Assembly (NCBI GenBank): GCA_033807695.1
Contig: CM066302.1
Location: forward strand, 1-64,000
Length of the DNA: 64,000 nt
Origin: Daedaleopsis sinensis
Lineage: Eukaryota > Basidiomycota > Agaricomycetes > Polyporales > Polyporaceae
Reading direction: 5' to 3'
Under the pieces are notes generated by a model. It was not told where the DNA came from. It was given only the letters and a program-made list of their open reading frames with translations, and did no database searches. Made by a program: the position numbers and the translations under genes. Shown one piece after another: positions 20,991-32,834 of the stretch (position 1 is the stretch's first letter; each line of letters starts with the position of its first letter).

Positions 20991-21154
20991 GTTACTTGAA
21001 GCTCGGTTCTCTGTGCTTATATACACAACCTGAGCAATGTCTCACAATCTGAGGCACTGGTCTGAGACATTTATCTAGTCCCCTTATCTGAAACAGCGTG
21101 CACCCTTATCTGAAACACTGTGCACCCTAAGTCCCTTGTGGCAGGTGAGCAGTG
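20991..21154. other. Spacer with short repeats
   Basis: Contains CTTATCTGAAACA(G/C) twice (about 21075 and 21105) and a G-rich tract at 20948-20980 (GGGGAAGGGGAAGGGGA). No gene is seen. Confidence 0.4.
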
Positions 21155-21233
21155 CGTGTGCGTGCTGTTCGCTAGCATCCCTCGCCCGGCCGGGCGCCGA
21201 GGGGACGGGATGCTAGTCGACAGCACGCACACA
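21155..21233. repeat. Large imperfect hairpin
   Basis: Arms GTGTGCGTGCTGTTCGCTAG and CTAGTCGACAGCACGCACAC (25 bp with one or two mismatches, extending to CATCCC/GGGATG) flank a GC-rich, self-complementary centre around GCCCGGCCGGGC. The arm sequence recurs in decayed form as AGCATGCACACAC at about 21902. It could be a foldback element or the terminal repeats of a tiny transposon. Confidence 0.75.
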
Positions 21234-21240
21234 CCCTGCT

Positions 21241-21890
21241 CATCTCAGGCCAGTTAGACTTGTGCTGCCCAGGTATTCAGCTTCGGGACGGCAACCTTGG
21301 CTCGTCCAGTGCGGCATCAGCTTGGAATCACTGACAGCTACTTCTGAGTCGAGAACGAGAGCTGGGCACACCAATACTTAAGATTGTGAAGGACATCAAG
21401 CAAAGTATTTCACGTCCGCTATGCTCAAAAATCGAGCTCTTCAAGAGCTACAGGTACATATTTTTTGTGAGTCCCGCGAACGAGAACATGCGGTTCTATG
21501 GGACGTGCGGTGCAGATGAAGTACATGTTGGGGGCGGGTATCTCGAGTTGGAGATTATAGGGTGAGTCTGGCAGGTGCACCTCTCGTGCACTGTATCACT
21601 GCATAGAGGAGGTCGTGACGGGCCAGTATATATTTTTCCGAGCATGGCGCGTGCACGCACACCTGTCTACACAGTTTGCGGTGCTGCGCCGCGCGCCACA
21701 GTATAAATTGCGTAGCAAATGCGCACGTGCACCGTACGGCGCGTGAGTGGGTGCGTTGCGGAGGGGTGAATAAACCCTATTCTAGGGTTGATAAACCCTA
21801 GGCTGTGGTTGGGCAAACCCTACAGTAGGGCTCAGTCCCCCACCCAAAGTCGACCCCGAGCCGACCCCAAGGTGCATAATCTCTTCATAA
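21241..21890. repeat. 681 bp tandem duplication, unit 1
   Basis: Begins CATCTCAGGCCAGTTAGACT and is about 95% identical by eye to the next unit. On the + strand a frame without ATG at about 21362-21562 reads ILKIVKDIKQSI..., then NENMRFYGTCGADE, and is open in both units, so it may be an exon fragment. The 3' part holds AAACCCTATTCTAGGGTT and further AAACCCTA words, telomere-like and partly palindromic. Confidence 0.85.
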
Positions 21891-21921
21891 CCCTAAGCGA
21901 ACAGCATGCACACACCATGCT

Positions 21922-22571
21922 CATCTCAGGCCAGTTAGACTTGTGCTACCCAGATGTTCAGCTTCGGGACGGCAACCTTGGCTTGTCCAGTGCGGCATCA
22001 GCTTAGAATCACCGACAGCTACTTCTGAGTCGAGAACGAGAGCCGGGCACACCGATACTTAAGATTGTGAAGGACATCAAGCAAAGTATTTCACGTCCGC
22101 TATGCTCAAAAATCGAGCTCTTCAAGAGCTACAGGTACATATTTTTTGCGAGTCCGGCGAACGAGAACATGCGGTTCTATGGGACGTGCGGTGCAGATGA
22201 AGTACATGTCGGGGGCGGGTATCTCGAGTTGGAGATTATAGGGTGAGTCTGGCAAGTGCACCTCTCGTGCACTGTATCACTGCATAGAGGAGGTCGTGAC
22301 GGGTCAGTACATATTTTTCCGAGCATGGCGCGTGCACGCATACCTGTCTACACAGTTTGCGGTGCTGCGCCACGCGCCACAGTATAAATTGCGTAGCAAA
22401 TGCGCACGTGCACCGTACGGCGCGTGAGTGGGTGCGTTGCGGAGGTGTGAATAAACCCTATTCTAGGGTTGATAAACCCTAGGCTGTGGTTGGGCAAACC
22501 CTACGCTAGGGCTCAGTCTCCCACCCAAAGTCGACCCCGAGCCGACCCAAAGGTCCATAATCTCTTCATAA
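21922..22571. repeat. 681 bp tandem duplication, unit 2
   Basis: Second unit, offset 681 bp, with scattered substitutions and few indels. Homology stops at CTCTTCATAAC, where unit 1 continues CCTAAGCGAAC into unit 2 and this unit continues into the TAACAC-rich tract. Confidence 0.85.
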
Positions 22572-23880
22572 CAACACCTGCTGCTTCCCTACCACACCTT
22601 AACGACTCACCTAACAGCTGCACCCCTAACAACATAACACACTCCCTAGCCCTGTTCCCTAACACCTTAACAACGTAACAACTGCCCCAACACACCCTCC
22701 CTCTTCCCTAACACCGTAACACCATAACACTTCCACTAACAACTGTAACACTCTAGCTGTAACTACCAACACACATCCTACTGCTGCTGCGCACCATTTG
22801 TTGCTCCCCTTTAACACTGTAACAACACACCCTCCCTCTTCCCTTAACACTGTAACTACTACTGCTTCCCACCATTTGCTACAACCCATTAACATCGTAA
22901 CAACACACCCACCCTGTTGCCCTAACCACCTTAACACTGTAACATTTAACACTGCCTATACAACAACAGTCACTGCTTCGCAACATTTCTTGTAACCCTT
23001 CACCATTATCACAACACACGCTGCCCTAACTATCTTAACACCGTAACTTGTAACACTGCCCTTATAACTTCATGTACAACACTACTTACTGTTGCCCAAC
23101 ATTCCCTACTTACTGCACCCCAACATCTCTTACACTTCTTCGCCACATGCATTACTCACACTTTAACTGCACTCTTTAACACTGTGCTGCACTTCGTTAC
23201 TGACACTGCCGTAACTTATATACTGCTGCTTGTAACAATTTGTAGCACTGCCCAACTACAGCGGGGGGTTAGACCTACACTACTCACAATAAATGTTGCA
23301 TCACACCACCCTTTGCCAGTACTTGCCTACCATGCTGTTATTTACTGTTACTTGCTTCGCACACTAGCATGCTGCAGTTCATTATTAAGCCGGTGCAGAT
23401 TATGGTCAGTGCTATACTAGTGATAGTCACCTTCCATGCTTCGCCACATAGTATGCTCAAATATAGTATCCTGAAGTCAACACTGCAGCTCCCACATATT
23501 ATTTGCTGCCCAATAGTAATGTAGTATAGTATGTGTTCACAGTATTTTACTATAGATCCTACTTATTGTTGCGCTCCAGCACATCGTATCTAGATAGTAC
23601 TTACTCTGCTATCACTTACCCTGCTGATTGCTGATACTTAATATTGTAATGTCATTATATGCTTCGCACAATAATATGCTGAGGTTGATACTTGAGCTAG
23701 CACACATTATTTACTACGTAACATTAGTGAGGAGTGCAACATTGATGTGGTATAGTATGAGTCCGCAATATTTTATTATAGGCGGTAGTTGTTGTGCCGC
23801 TGCCGCACAATATCCATTACACTACTTACTTATCCTGCTGTTCTTACCCTGCTGATGTTTACTATTGTGATAATATTACA
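22572..23880. repeat. TAACAC-rich low-complexity tract grading into AT-rich DNA
   Basis: About 22572-23250 is dominated by words such as CCTTAACACCGTAACA and CCCTAACAACATAACAC, resembling a mutated telomeric array (C-rich strand, same orientation as the telomere) or an old minisatellite. From 23250 it becomes AT-rich with recurrent GCTTCGCACA and short inverted ATACTATA words. No coding potential is seen. Confidence 0.6.
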
Positions 23881-24944
23881 TGCTTCGCACAATATTTATA
23901 TACAGTGTAGTGCATCGCAACATTTTGTATAGATGCACCTCTAGCATTGGTTGTGCGAGCCTTGCCTTGCCACAATTATGTGACCACAGAATTCCCCTAG
24001 TGCCGAAGCAATAGAAAGTTGCTGGAAATAGTTGAGCTAGCACCTCATTACAGACTACTGCTTCGGAACAGTAACACTACAACATATATAGTAGCCAACT
24101 TGTATGGCCCATAACTTTTTACCTGTTGACTATAATCAAGTGAAACTAGTATGGTTAGAAAGCTATTGAGCAGGGCTACAAAAAACGAAAATGCTTGTTC
24201 GCCTTTTTGGGCGCTTATTTTGTTACTTTTGTATCGCCAATAACTTCTGAACTAATAGTCATAACAAAGTGAAACTGATATAGTTAGAAAGCTACTGACC
24301 CTGGCTACAAAAAACAAAAATGCTACTTTGCCTTTTTGGGCGCTTTTTCGCTTACTAAGCGCCCAGGTGCGGTCAATACAACCAGTTATAAGCCCTACTA
24401 ATAGCAACCCTTCTAATGACCCTTCAAAAACCACTTGTTACAATACTTAAGCGCACTACAGGGGCGCTTAGTAAGCAAAAAAGCGCTCAATCCTGTAAAT
24501 AGCAGGAATGGGCGCTTATTTTGCATTTTAGCGTGGGAAAGTGTGCTTGTTTTGCTTGAATGCACTACCATCCGCTACTAATTGCTCCATAACTCCGCCA
24601 TATCTTTACATATTGCAATGCTTGTACCTGCGTTGGAAAGCTCTGAATGCAGGGGTGTGCTCACAGTACCTTGGCACCAGGTGCCGCAGGCTACCTGATG
24701 CAGTAGAGGCTCAACAGTACCTCGGCACCGCTAGTATCTGAGTGAAAATAGGCCACAGCTTATTCAGATGGACGTGCACAGCCATAACCATAACCCCAAC
24801 GTATAGCCCTGATTCTCACGATGCCCATGAGGTACCTTGGCACCAGGTTCTGAGCAACGGTTGAGGAGCTATGGCCCTGTCGGCACTTCGGCACCACCTC
24901 GGCACCAGGAATTAGCCCCAAGTTCCCAGTATTATAACACTAGG
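23881..24944. repeat. 1.24 kb direct duplication, unit 1
   Basis: Starts TGCTTCGCACAATATTTATA and ends ATTATAACACTAGG. It contains a 27 bp inverted repeat (24338-24364 and 24462-24488, two mismatches, 97 bp loop) whose arms themselves end in GGGCGC/GCGCCC. It also holds several TACCT(T/C)GGCACC boxes (about 24665-24910). No ORF above 66 residues is shared in a protein-like way. Confidence 0.9.
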
Positions 24945-25122
24945 GAATGTGCAGCACAACACTCAGCTATGAATAATAGTACACTATTAGATGTAAAGAA
25001 TATATATGCAGGTACAAATCGTGCAAAGCATGCTGCACGCAAAGTACAACCTCTGATATTATCACTGCACAATATTAGATGCAGCACTACAATAATTTAT
25101 ATTGCACATAGTAGCCTTGCAC
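24945..25122. other. Spacer between duplicated units
   Basis: 178 bp of AT-rich sequence unique to the space between the two units. Confidence 0.5.
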
Positions 25123-26183
25123 TGCTTCGCACAATATTTATATACAGTGTAGTAAACCGCAACATTTTGTATAGATGCACCTCTAGCATTGGTTGTGCGA
25201 GCCTTGCCTTGCCACAATTGTGCGACCATAGAATTCCTATAGCCAAAGAATAGAATGTTGCTGTAAATAGTTAACCTAGTACCTTATTACAGACCAGCGC
25301 TTCGCAACAGTAACACTGCAATATATATAGTAGCCAACTTGAATGGTCCATAACTTTTTATCTGTTGACTATAATCAAGTGAAACTAGTATGGTTAGAAA
25401 GCTATTGAACAGGGCTACAAAAAACAAAAACGCTTGTTCGCCCTTTTGGGCGCTTATTTTGTTACTTTTGTATCGCCCATAGCTCCTTAACTAATGCAGA
25501 TAACAAAGTGATACTGATATAGTCAGAAAGCTACTGACCCTGGCTACAAAAAACAAAAATGCTACTTCGCCTTTTTGGGCGCTTTTTCGCTTACTAAGCG
25601 CCCAGGTGCGGTCAATAGAACCAGTGATAAGCCCTACTAATAGCAACCCTTCTAATGACCCTTCAAAAACCACTTGTTACAATACTTAAGTGCACTACAG
25701 GGGCGCTTAGTAAGCAAAAAAGCGCTCAATCCTGTAAATAGCAGGAATGGGCGCTTATTCCGCATGTTAGCGTGGGAAAGTGTGCTTGTTTTGCTTGAAT
25801 GCACTACCAACCGCTACTAATTGCTCCATAACTCCGCCATATCTTTACATATTGCAATGCTTGTACCTGCGTTGGAAAGCTCTGAATGCAGGGGTGTGCT
25901 CACAGTACCTTGGCACCAGGTGCCGCAGACTACCTGATGCAGTAGAGGCTCAACAGTACCTCGGCACCACTAGTATCTGAGTGAAAATAGGCCACAGCTT
26001 ATTCAGGTGGACGTGCACAGCCATAACCATAACCCCAACGTATAGCCCTGATTCTCACGATGCCCATGAGGTACCTTGGCACCAGGTTCTGAGCAACGGT
26101 TGAGGAGCTATGGCCCTGTCGGCACTTCGGCACCACCTCGGCACCAGGAATTAGCCCCAAGTTCCCAGTATTATAACACTAGG
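25123..26183. repeat. 1.24 kb direct duplication, unit 2
   Basis: Repeats the unit at 23881 with a period of about 1240 bp and high identity, including the inverted repeat near 25577-25727 and the GGCACC boxes. It ends at the same CACTAGG, after which different sequence begins. Confidence 0.9.
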
Positions 26184-26640
26184 CGATGGGACACGTCGAG
26201 GTGATCATGCCGTAGTAGTAGAGCTTACCTGTGGCCCCTGCAATTGTACTCGTGTCGCCGTAACGAATCCATATGAAGTCGTCGCCCGATTTGGTATGTG
26301 TGTGCTAGATAAATTGTGTGAGCTTGAAGTCCGGGCCACGGTAGGGCCGTAGTGCAAGTGCTGTACATTCTGTGTGCCGTTACAGGTTGATGCTGGAGGT
26401 ATGTGCAGTAGTTGAAGGAGGAGGAGACTCGGAAGAGAGCCAGGCGTCGGGCGAACATGAACGTTCGTATGGGCACTCCGCCACAATGACGTCTGTTCCC
26501 GGGAGCCGCCCATCTACAGGCCCTCAGGCGCTGAAGCCTTCTATTCAACACCGTTAGTACAACCACCTCCTGCAACCGTATCATCTCAGGACTTTGAGAG
26601 CACGCGATAATAGGTATGTCAATACTATACGGAGGTTTCA
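26184..26640 (-). pseudogene. Coding-like fragment cut by the duplication border
   Basis: The minus strand at about 26184-26300 reads SGDDFIWIRYGDTSTIAGA, then TGKLYYYGMIT, with protein-like composition, up to the exact border of the 1.24 kb repeat. Upstream frames to 26640 could be earlier exons. No family was recognised; treated as a truncated gene. Confidence 0.3.
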
Positions 26641-26823
26641 CAGAGAGCGGCAGGATACTTGAAAAATAAGATGCTCTTGCGAGCGTGAACGGCGCTCAAG
26701 TTCCAACTTGAGTGCAACCGTGCAGTTCGAAACACTACTGTCCTCGTCTCCTCCTCCCTCACATCCTTTCATCCCTGACACACTCTAACATCTAACTCAC
26801 TCTCTACTTCATCTAGCGACATT

Positions 26824-29800
26824 ATGCCACGAGGTAAACGTCCGGCTTCGTCTTCCGCTGCTGGTGGGCCAGGCAAGAAGCCTAAGGTGTCACGATCAGG
26901 CTCGCAGTTCAAGATGCGAGACATTCCTCAGGCTCTACCTTCCACCTCCTCAGCTGCGCGAGGCTCTACCGTTGAGACTAGCTCGTATCAGATCTACGAG
27001 ATCCAAGGTGGTCGTCTGGGCATGCGGGCAGAGGATGGCCAGGTCACGGTTCCTACTCTCGGGGATCCACTATCCAATGCCCAGGCTGGTGGAATGGCAT
27101 CTGCGAGTAACAGCGCTGCGGCCGACCCACTCCCCGCGATGTCGCCCGATGTCTCCGCAATTTACGACGAATACCCATCGAACGAGCACCAGCTGGGTCC
27201 TCCTCCTCGCAAGAAGAGAACTCGACCCGAATTGTGTGCCGCGGTCCGTTCCCTTTCACGCGTTCATCTATCTAGACTGTTACTAACAAGCTTTATAGGC
27301 AAAAATTCAAGAGTGGCTACCCCTTCGAGAGGAGTTCCTTGATGAACTCCTCCGATACCACGGCGGTGACTACCTCATGAACTCGGTGGACCTAGCCTGC
27401 GCTGCATGTGGTACCAGTCCGGACAGATCCCTTCGATGTACGGCCTGCGCTACCCGAAGCATTCATTGCTCGAAGTGCATACTTACGAAACATATGCATC
27501 TTCCGCTTCACCTTTTGGAGGTAATGTCATTACCGATTGCCGCTCTTGTACGCGTTGTGCAACCGCTCACTAACAACCAAATTGCGGCGCAGGAATGGGA
27601 CGGCAAGAAATGGGAGAAGCGTTCACTTCGCGACCTCGGCTATGTTCTGCAACTCGGACACGACGGCGGCGTCTGTAACAATCCCGCGCCCAATACTAGG
27701 CGCATCGTGATCGGCGACGTCAGCGGCGTGCATCAGGTCGAAGTACGATTTTGTGAATGCCTCGAGGACGACGATACCTTCGTCCACGAGTGGGTGCAGC
27801 TGTTCCGGCACGGCTGGTTCCCGGCGACTACCCACCGACCGGCGACAGCGTTCACCTTCCATATGCTCAGCTCCTTTCAGGAGCTCAACCTACAGGGCAA
27901 GTTGAACCTGTATGACTATTGGAACGCGATGGAGCGCTTCACAAACAATTCTGGCACTGGACCGTCTCTAGTAAGTCCTCTAGCCATACCAGTGTTACAC
28001 GTACTAACAGGGTACTTATTATAGAACCGGTATAAACAACTTTCGCATGTCGTGCGGCTCTGGCGCCACCTCACGTCGCTCAAGCGCGGCGCGCGCTGTC
28101 ACGATCCGTCCGGAGCCGCCGGAACGCGCGAAGGTGACCTAGCGCTCGATTGTCCGGCATGCCCACACCCGGGTAAGAACTTGCCTGACGATTGGGAGAC
28201 TGCACCTGTTGAGATTCGGTGAGAGCCTCGCAATGCTAGTGTTCGTCACGCTCGACTTAATCGTTCACAATCCAGATGGATCTACACCCTGTTTTTGATG
28301 CTAGACGCGAACTTCCGCGCGAAGCTCAAGGATCGAGGCCTGGAGGACGTCGAGTTGAGCCCCGGGTGGTCTTACTATGTCGAGAATAGCAAGTTCAAGG
28401 CCCACGTCAAGTCCATAGGCAGTCAGTCCGATGTAAGTTCCCTCCATATAGCATACATAATTACATACTAATGCCCGCTACAGAAAAATGGGTGCTCAGC
28501 CGAGCACAAGGCAATTCAAAACGCTAATCTTAGACGTCAAGGTTACATCGCCTCGGGCGTCGGCGCGGTACTCTGCGCTCGACATGCGATGGTGCGCAAG
28601 AACGGCGTCGGGGATTTTCCGAATGGAGAAAAGTAAGCCGAACTAATTTTGGCCCTCGTATCGGACTCGTTGACTAATGTTTCCGATTGCAGGTTTCTTA
28701 TCATGGACTACCTGCTCTTCTCGACATTGCTTGGCGTGATTCTGATGCTACTCATCTCATACGACATCGTGTGCCAATGGTACAAAAAACTCGCCGCACG
28801 TGCTTCCGAGGACCTTCCTCCACACATCTCAACCGACATCACCACTCGCAACATATGCTACGCAATCCCCAAGAAGCACATCCGAGTTCATGGCCCCAAT
28901 CACTCCCGGTTCTCCTTTAACTACCTCCGCTGGGTCGGCCGCACGTATGGCGAAGGGATCGAAGCCCACTGGGCTCATATGAACCCGGTAGCCCTAAGCG
29001 CACGCGAGATGGCTCCCGGCATGCGCCGTGAACATATGGACGATCACTGGTCCGGGTGGAATTGGCGGAAGATAATTGGATTTGGTAAGCTTCTCCTCTC
29101 CGACGCGCGCGCATCATATTGATGTGATTTCATAGCTCCTTATCTACTGAAACTACTTCGGGAAGCTGACAGGATGTCTGCCAAGCAGCGCGACGCGCAC
29201 ACGACGTTCTCCGGATCGTTCAAGCCCGAGGATGTCGAGCAGTGGCAAAGCGAGATCGCAGCCTGGCAGCAGGATCCTACGAAGGGAGACGATCCGTACG
29301 AGGAACCGCGCACTAGTGAGTATCTCTCGGCGCTCATGGCCGAGGGTTTAGTTGTTATATCCGAAGCGGGATGAAATAGACTTACCGTGTTTAGGTGCTA
29401 CCATCAAAACCACACGCTTACAAATCGCTGATGAGGAGGCCCAAGAGCTCGCGGCCGGTACCTTGCCACCTCATGACGTCTCTCCAGGCGTATTCTTGCA
29501 ACTTGGACTGGAGATAGAGGAGCAGCAGTAGGTGTCAATTTCCTCCTCTCCACCGTCGTGCGTATACAGTACGCTAACAGACTCTTTCGATATCCTAGAC
29601 GCGCTCTAGTCGCCCGTCAGGACAGTGTCTCAAAGACTGATGCTAATCTTGCTGAGACCCAGGAGAAGCGGAACGCGCTGAGCCGCCGAATTGAGACATG
29701 GCAAGCCCTTCAAGATCTTCACATGCCGATCGTCGCCCAGCTCCGTCATACCGGCAATCCGGCAGCGCTCGCCGCTATCCTGCGAGCTGCGATGGGCCGA

Positions 29801-31100
29801 CAGACACCCCAACAAGCCCACCCGCCTGTCAGTGTCACTGCTCACCAGCACCCCTCGTCGACACGCCCTGCCGGTGCACACCCTGCTGGTAAGTGCTGCT
29901 ACCGCACTGCCTCTTACTACTACTACTCACCTACCGCTCTCGATGCATTCAGAAGTTGACGGCGATCCCGTGAATCCAACCTCTTCAATGCCGACGTCCT
30001 CGCCACCGGATTCCGCCGCCCCTGCTCCCGACGGTCACCCGACCAGTGCCCACGTGGACCCCTCCCAGACCCCTCTCGCCTCTGACACGGTGGCAGGTGC
30101 CGCTTCCAGCACATCCCAGAACGCACGCAAGGCCGAACACATCCCCCTCTGGCTTCCGTCTGCGCTGCCCGCCGCTCTTCGCCTATCTCTCCCTCCCAGC
30201 CTCGTCGACAAAGAGCGCCGTCTCCGCACTGCGCAAGCAGACGATGCACTCGAAGACATCCATCGACTCCGTCGGATCCTGGTCGGCATTGCGGACTTCA
30301 AGCGGTTCAACGTGTCGGGAACTGGACAGAGGAACTCGGGGAAGGTTCGAACGCTGTTCACCAAGTTCGAGGAGAAGATCGCGCGCGCCGCGAGCCGCTA
30401 TCGGTCTGCGCGCGCAGCTCTCTTGTGCATGGACCCAAACGGCGAGTGGAAGGGACGGTTGAAGGAGCTGGCGGACGCGGACATCCGTGGGCCTAACCGC
30501 GACGTGGAGGATGACTCGAGCGAGGGGCGGTATGAGATTTCGTGGATCTGGTTAGTGCCGCGGGCGTCGGGGACGAGCTTCTCACTGCCCGAGGGCGTAC
30601 AAGCTGAGCTCGATCAAGACGAGTTCCTCAGCAACGTGAAGGTGGAGTGGGTGCGAAGCCAGGCAAGAGCGGAACGGTGGGAGGAGGAGGTAACTCTCCT
30701 CGAGGAGGAGATGAGGCGCGTGCTCGAGTACTTCGCCTGGAAGAGTCGTTCGTGGCGCGCGCAGCCCGGTCAGCGCACGGATGTCGATGAAGAGCTGCAG
30801 CAGGGCCTCTCAGCGTACGCTGAGTATCAGGCGTCCATCTACGACTGCCTGTCATCGTGCTGTGCTGGTTCGTGGCTGCCCTATCTGCGTCAGCGAAGGG
30901 CGGAGATGCCGGAGTGGGCGTCGAAGCTGGACACTGTTCCGAACGACGTGCGCAGCGAGAGTCGGGGAGGAGTAGCGGCCGCAAGTCTTCCCTCTGAAAC
31001 ACGCGCTGGGGTCTCCGTCTCGACTGCTAGGCCCGACGACATGTCGGGAGAGGAAACGGACAGTAGCACGTATGGTAGTGATGGGGACTTTGACCATTGA
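26824..31100 (+). CDS. KDZ-superfamily transposase with CxC2-type cysteine cluster
   Basis: Eleven exons (26824-27243, 27299-27520, 27593-27970, 28025-28218, 28276-28432, 28484-28632, 28693-29084, 29136-29315, 29395-29527, 29599-29888, 29953-31100) with GT-AG introns of 51-79 bp sum to 1221 codons with no internal stop. After a basic N-terminal stretch comes WLPLREEFLDELLR and a Cys cluster (CAACGTSPDRSLRCTACATR, then CSKC), matching the CxC2 cluster associated with Kyakuja-Dileera-Zisupton transposases. Then come the family hallmarks SLRDLGYVLQLGHDGG, WFPATTHRPATAFTF and CPACPHPGKNLP. Candidate RNase-H-fold acidic residues sit in LMLDANFRAKL, SYDIVCQWYKK and GEGIEAHWAHMNP. A ~500-residue tail is partly coiled-coil. 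The CT-rich 5' leader at 26735-26815 supports the start. An intact frame suggests recent activity. Terminal repeats were not identified. Confidence 0.9.
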
Positions 31101-31449
31101 TGTATCCTGTCGAGTAGTAGTACATTAATGTCGAACTTGTGCCTTTCTGCCCGTGGGACCTCGGCGCTTCTTTAGTGAATGAAGCGTTAACATCAGGATG
31201 GAGGCTGTATGCCGCAGATCGCGTTCAGTATAACCTCGTGTGGCTGTGTTATACTGCCGTACTTGTCGTCCGGCGTTGAGTACGCATCCCCAACGCGCGC
31301 TTCGTACTCCTGTTTGAGCGCGAACGTGTGACTATGACCCATATCACTTGCAAATTCATTCCCGCAATGTAGCAACTTGTTATATGCCTTGTAGATCTCG
31401 CACATAGGTCGCATTTAGTACATATAATGACTCCAAGTAGCTGCTGTCC
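31101..31449. other. 3' flank of the KDZ gene
   Basis: About 350 bp of non-coding sequence, presumably 3' UTR and element interior. No gene is seen. Confidence 0.5.
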
Positions 31450-32190
31450 CAGGTATAGCTATGATACGAGCATATACTACAAGCTCCATAAGACAGGACC
31501 ACAGCTACTAGGATATTACAACACCGAATTTCAACACCTGTGTTGTAGAACAACTATTCACAGGCTAGATCCATCACTCCCAGTGTTCTACAAGCATATC
31601 TAGTAGGGGAATCACAAGACATGAGTTGTAGAACGATCATTTACAAGCCTGTACAGGCTAGATCCACAACCCCGAGGATTTTACAGCCCGAGCTAGCAAT
31701 GGAATCACAATACATGGATTGTATAACGACGAATTACAAGGTCTATGGACCTGGATTTACAGCTATTGAGGTATTACAATCGAGGCTAGTATGGGATTCA
31801 CAAAAGAATATTGTAGAACGGTGAAATACAGGATGTATAGGGCTAGATCTACAACCTCCGGGGTTTTACAACTCCAGCTAGTATCGGATTCACAACAAAT
31901 GGGTTATAGAACGACTAATTACAAGCTGTATAGGATAGATCTACAACTACTGGGGTATTACAACCAAGGCTAGTACCAGATTTACAACAGTGGAGTTGTA
32001 GAACCGCCATTGACAGCCTGTATAGGCTAGATCTATAACCTACGAAGTTTTACAACGCCGGCTGTGGCCAGATATACAATGTATGGGTTGTGGAACAGCT
32101 ATATACAGGGTGGTAGAGGATGGATCCACAACCACCGGGGTTTTACAATGAAGGCTAGTATGGCTTCTACAACCCTAGGCAATAGGCCTG
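31450..32190 (+). repeat. ~92 bp tandem array 3' of the KDZ gene
   Basis: About eight diverged units. GTTGTAGAAC-type boxes lie at 31542, 31625, 31717, 31810, 31903, 31995 and 32087 (spacing 83, 92, 93, 93, 92, 92). Each unit also carries GGCTAGATC(T/C)ACAAC and GGGGTTTTACAA. The sequence is non-coding. Its position suggests subterminal repeats of the KDZ element, possibly transposase binding sites, but no matching array is visible on the 5' side. Confidence 0.85.
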
Positions 32191-32834
32191 GCAGGGGCTG
32201 TAATATACAGGCCAGGTTGTTTTATTACACAATGGTGACCAGTGCCAGCATAATATATACAGCAGGTTAGTGGGATATTGTAATACAATAGTGGTAACTA
32301 CAGCTGTATTCGAGGATACGGTATTCCGGTTTGGCCTATCAAGCTACAATTGTCCCATTCGCTACTCGATCTACAAGGACCGTCCTATAATCTTCATTGT
32401 TGTTCGCTACCGCTGACCTTGATGGTACCCTCTCTAGAGGCATTGACGTGATCAGAAGGTGCCTACGAACTGCGACAACACGCCCCATATGCTCGATGGA
32501 CGCGTTCGTCTAGGAATTGCTCGACGATGTCCTAATACGACCATCTGATTATCGAGCCCGACAGGATCCGACTGGCTCCAACCTTTCTCTGCTGTTGATT
32601 TGCCTGGATAGCGATATTAATTTATTCGCGTTGCGTCCCCCAGTCAAGCTCAAGTCATGTGGGACCGGCCGGGATTCGACCTCGTAGGCTCGTTCTGGTG
32701 AGTACCGACAACTTCGAATCTGAAGTACCATGCCCGAGCCTGAGGCTGTTGACAGAGCTCGCCGCGCGGCATCGACAGAACTTCGCATTGGGATCTAGGA
32801 GTCATAGCGCGTCCTCGGAGGGAGTCGCGATCAT
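32191..32834. other. Unassigned sequence
   Basis: Contains TGTAATACA and GGCCTGG/CCAGG short inverted words near 32180-32290, where a right end of the KDZ element might lie. No gene is seen. Confidence 0.35.

Noticed and set aside
20991..26183. TET/JBP oxygenase gene accompanying the KDZ element
   Set aside because: No HxD or other dioxygenase-like frame is visible; the interval is repeats and AT-rich DNA.
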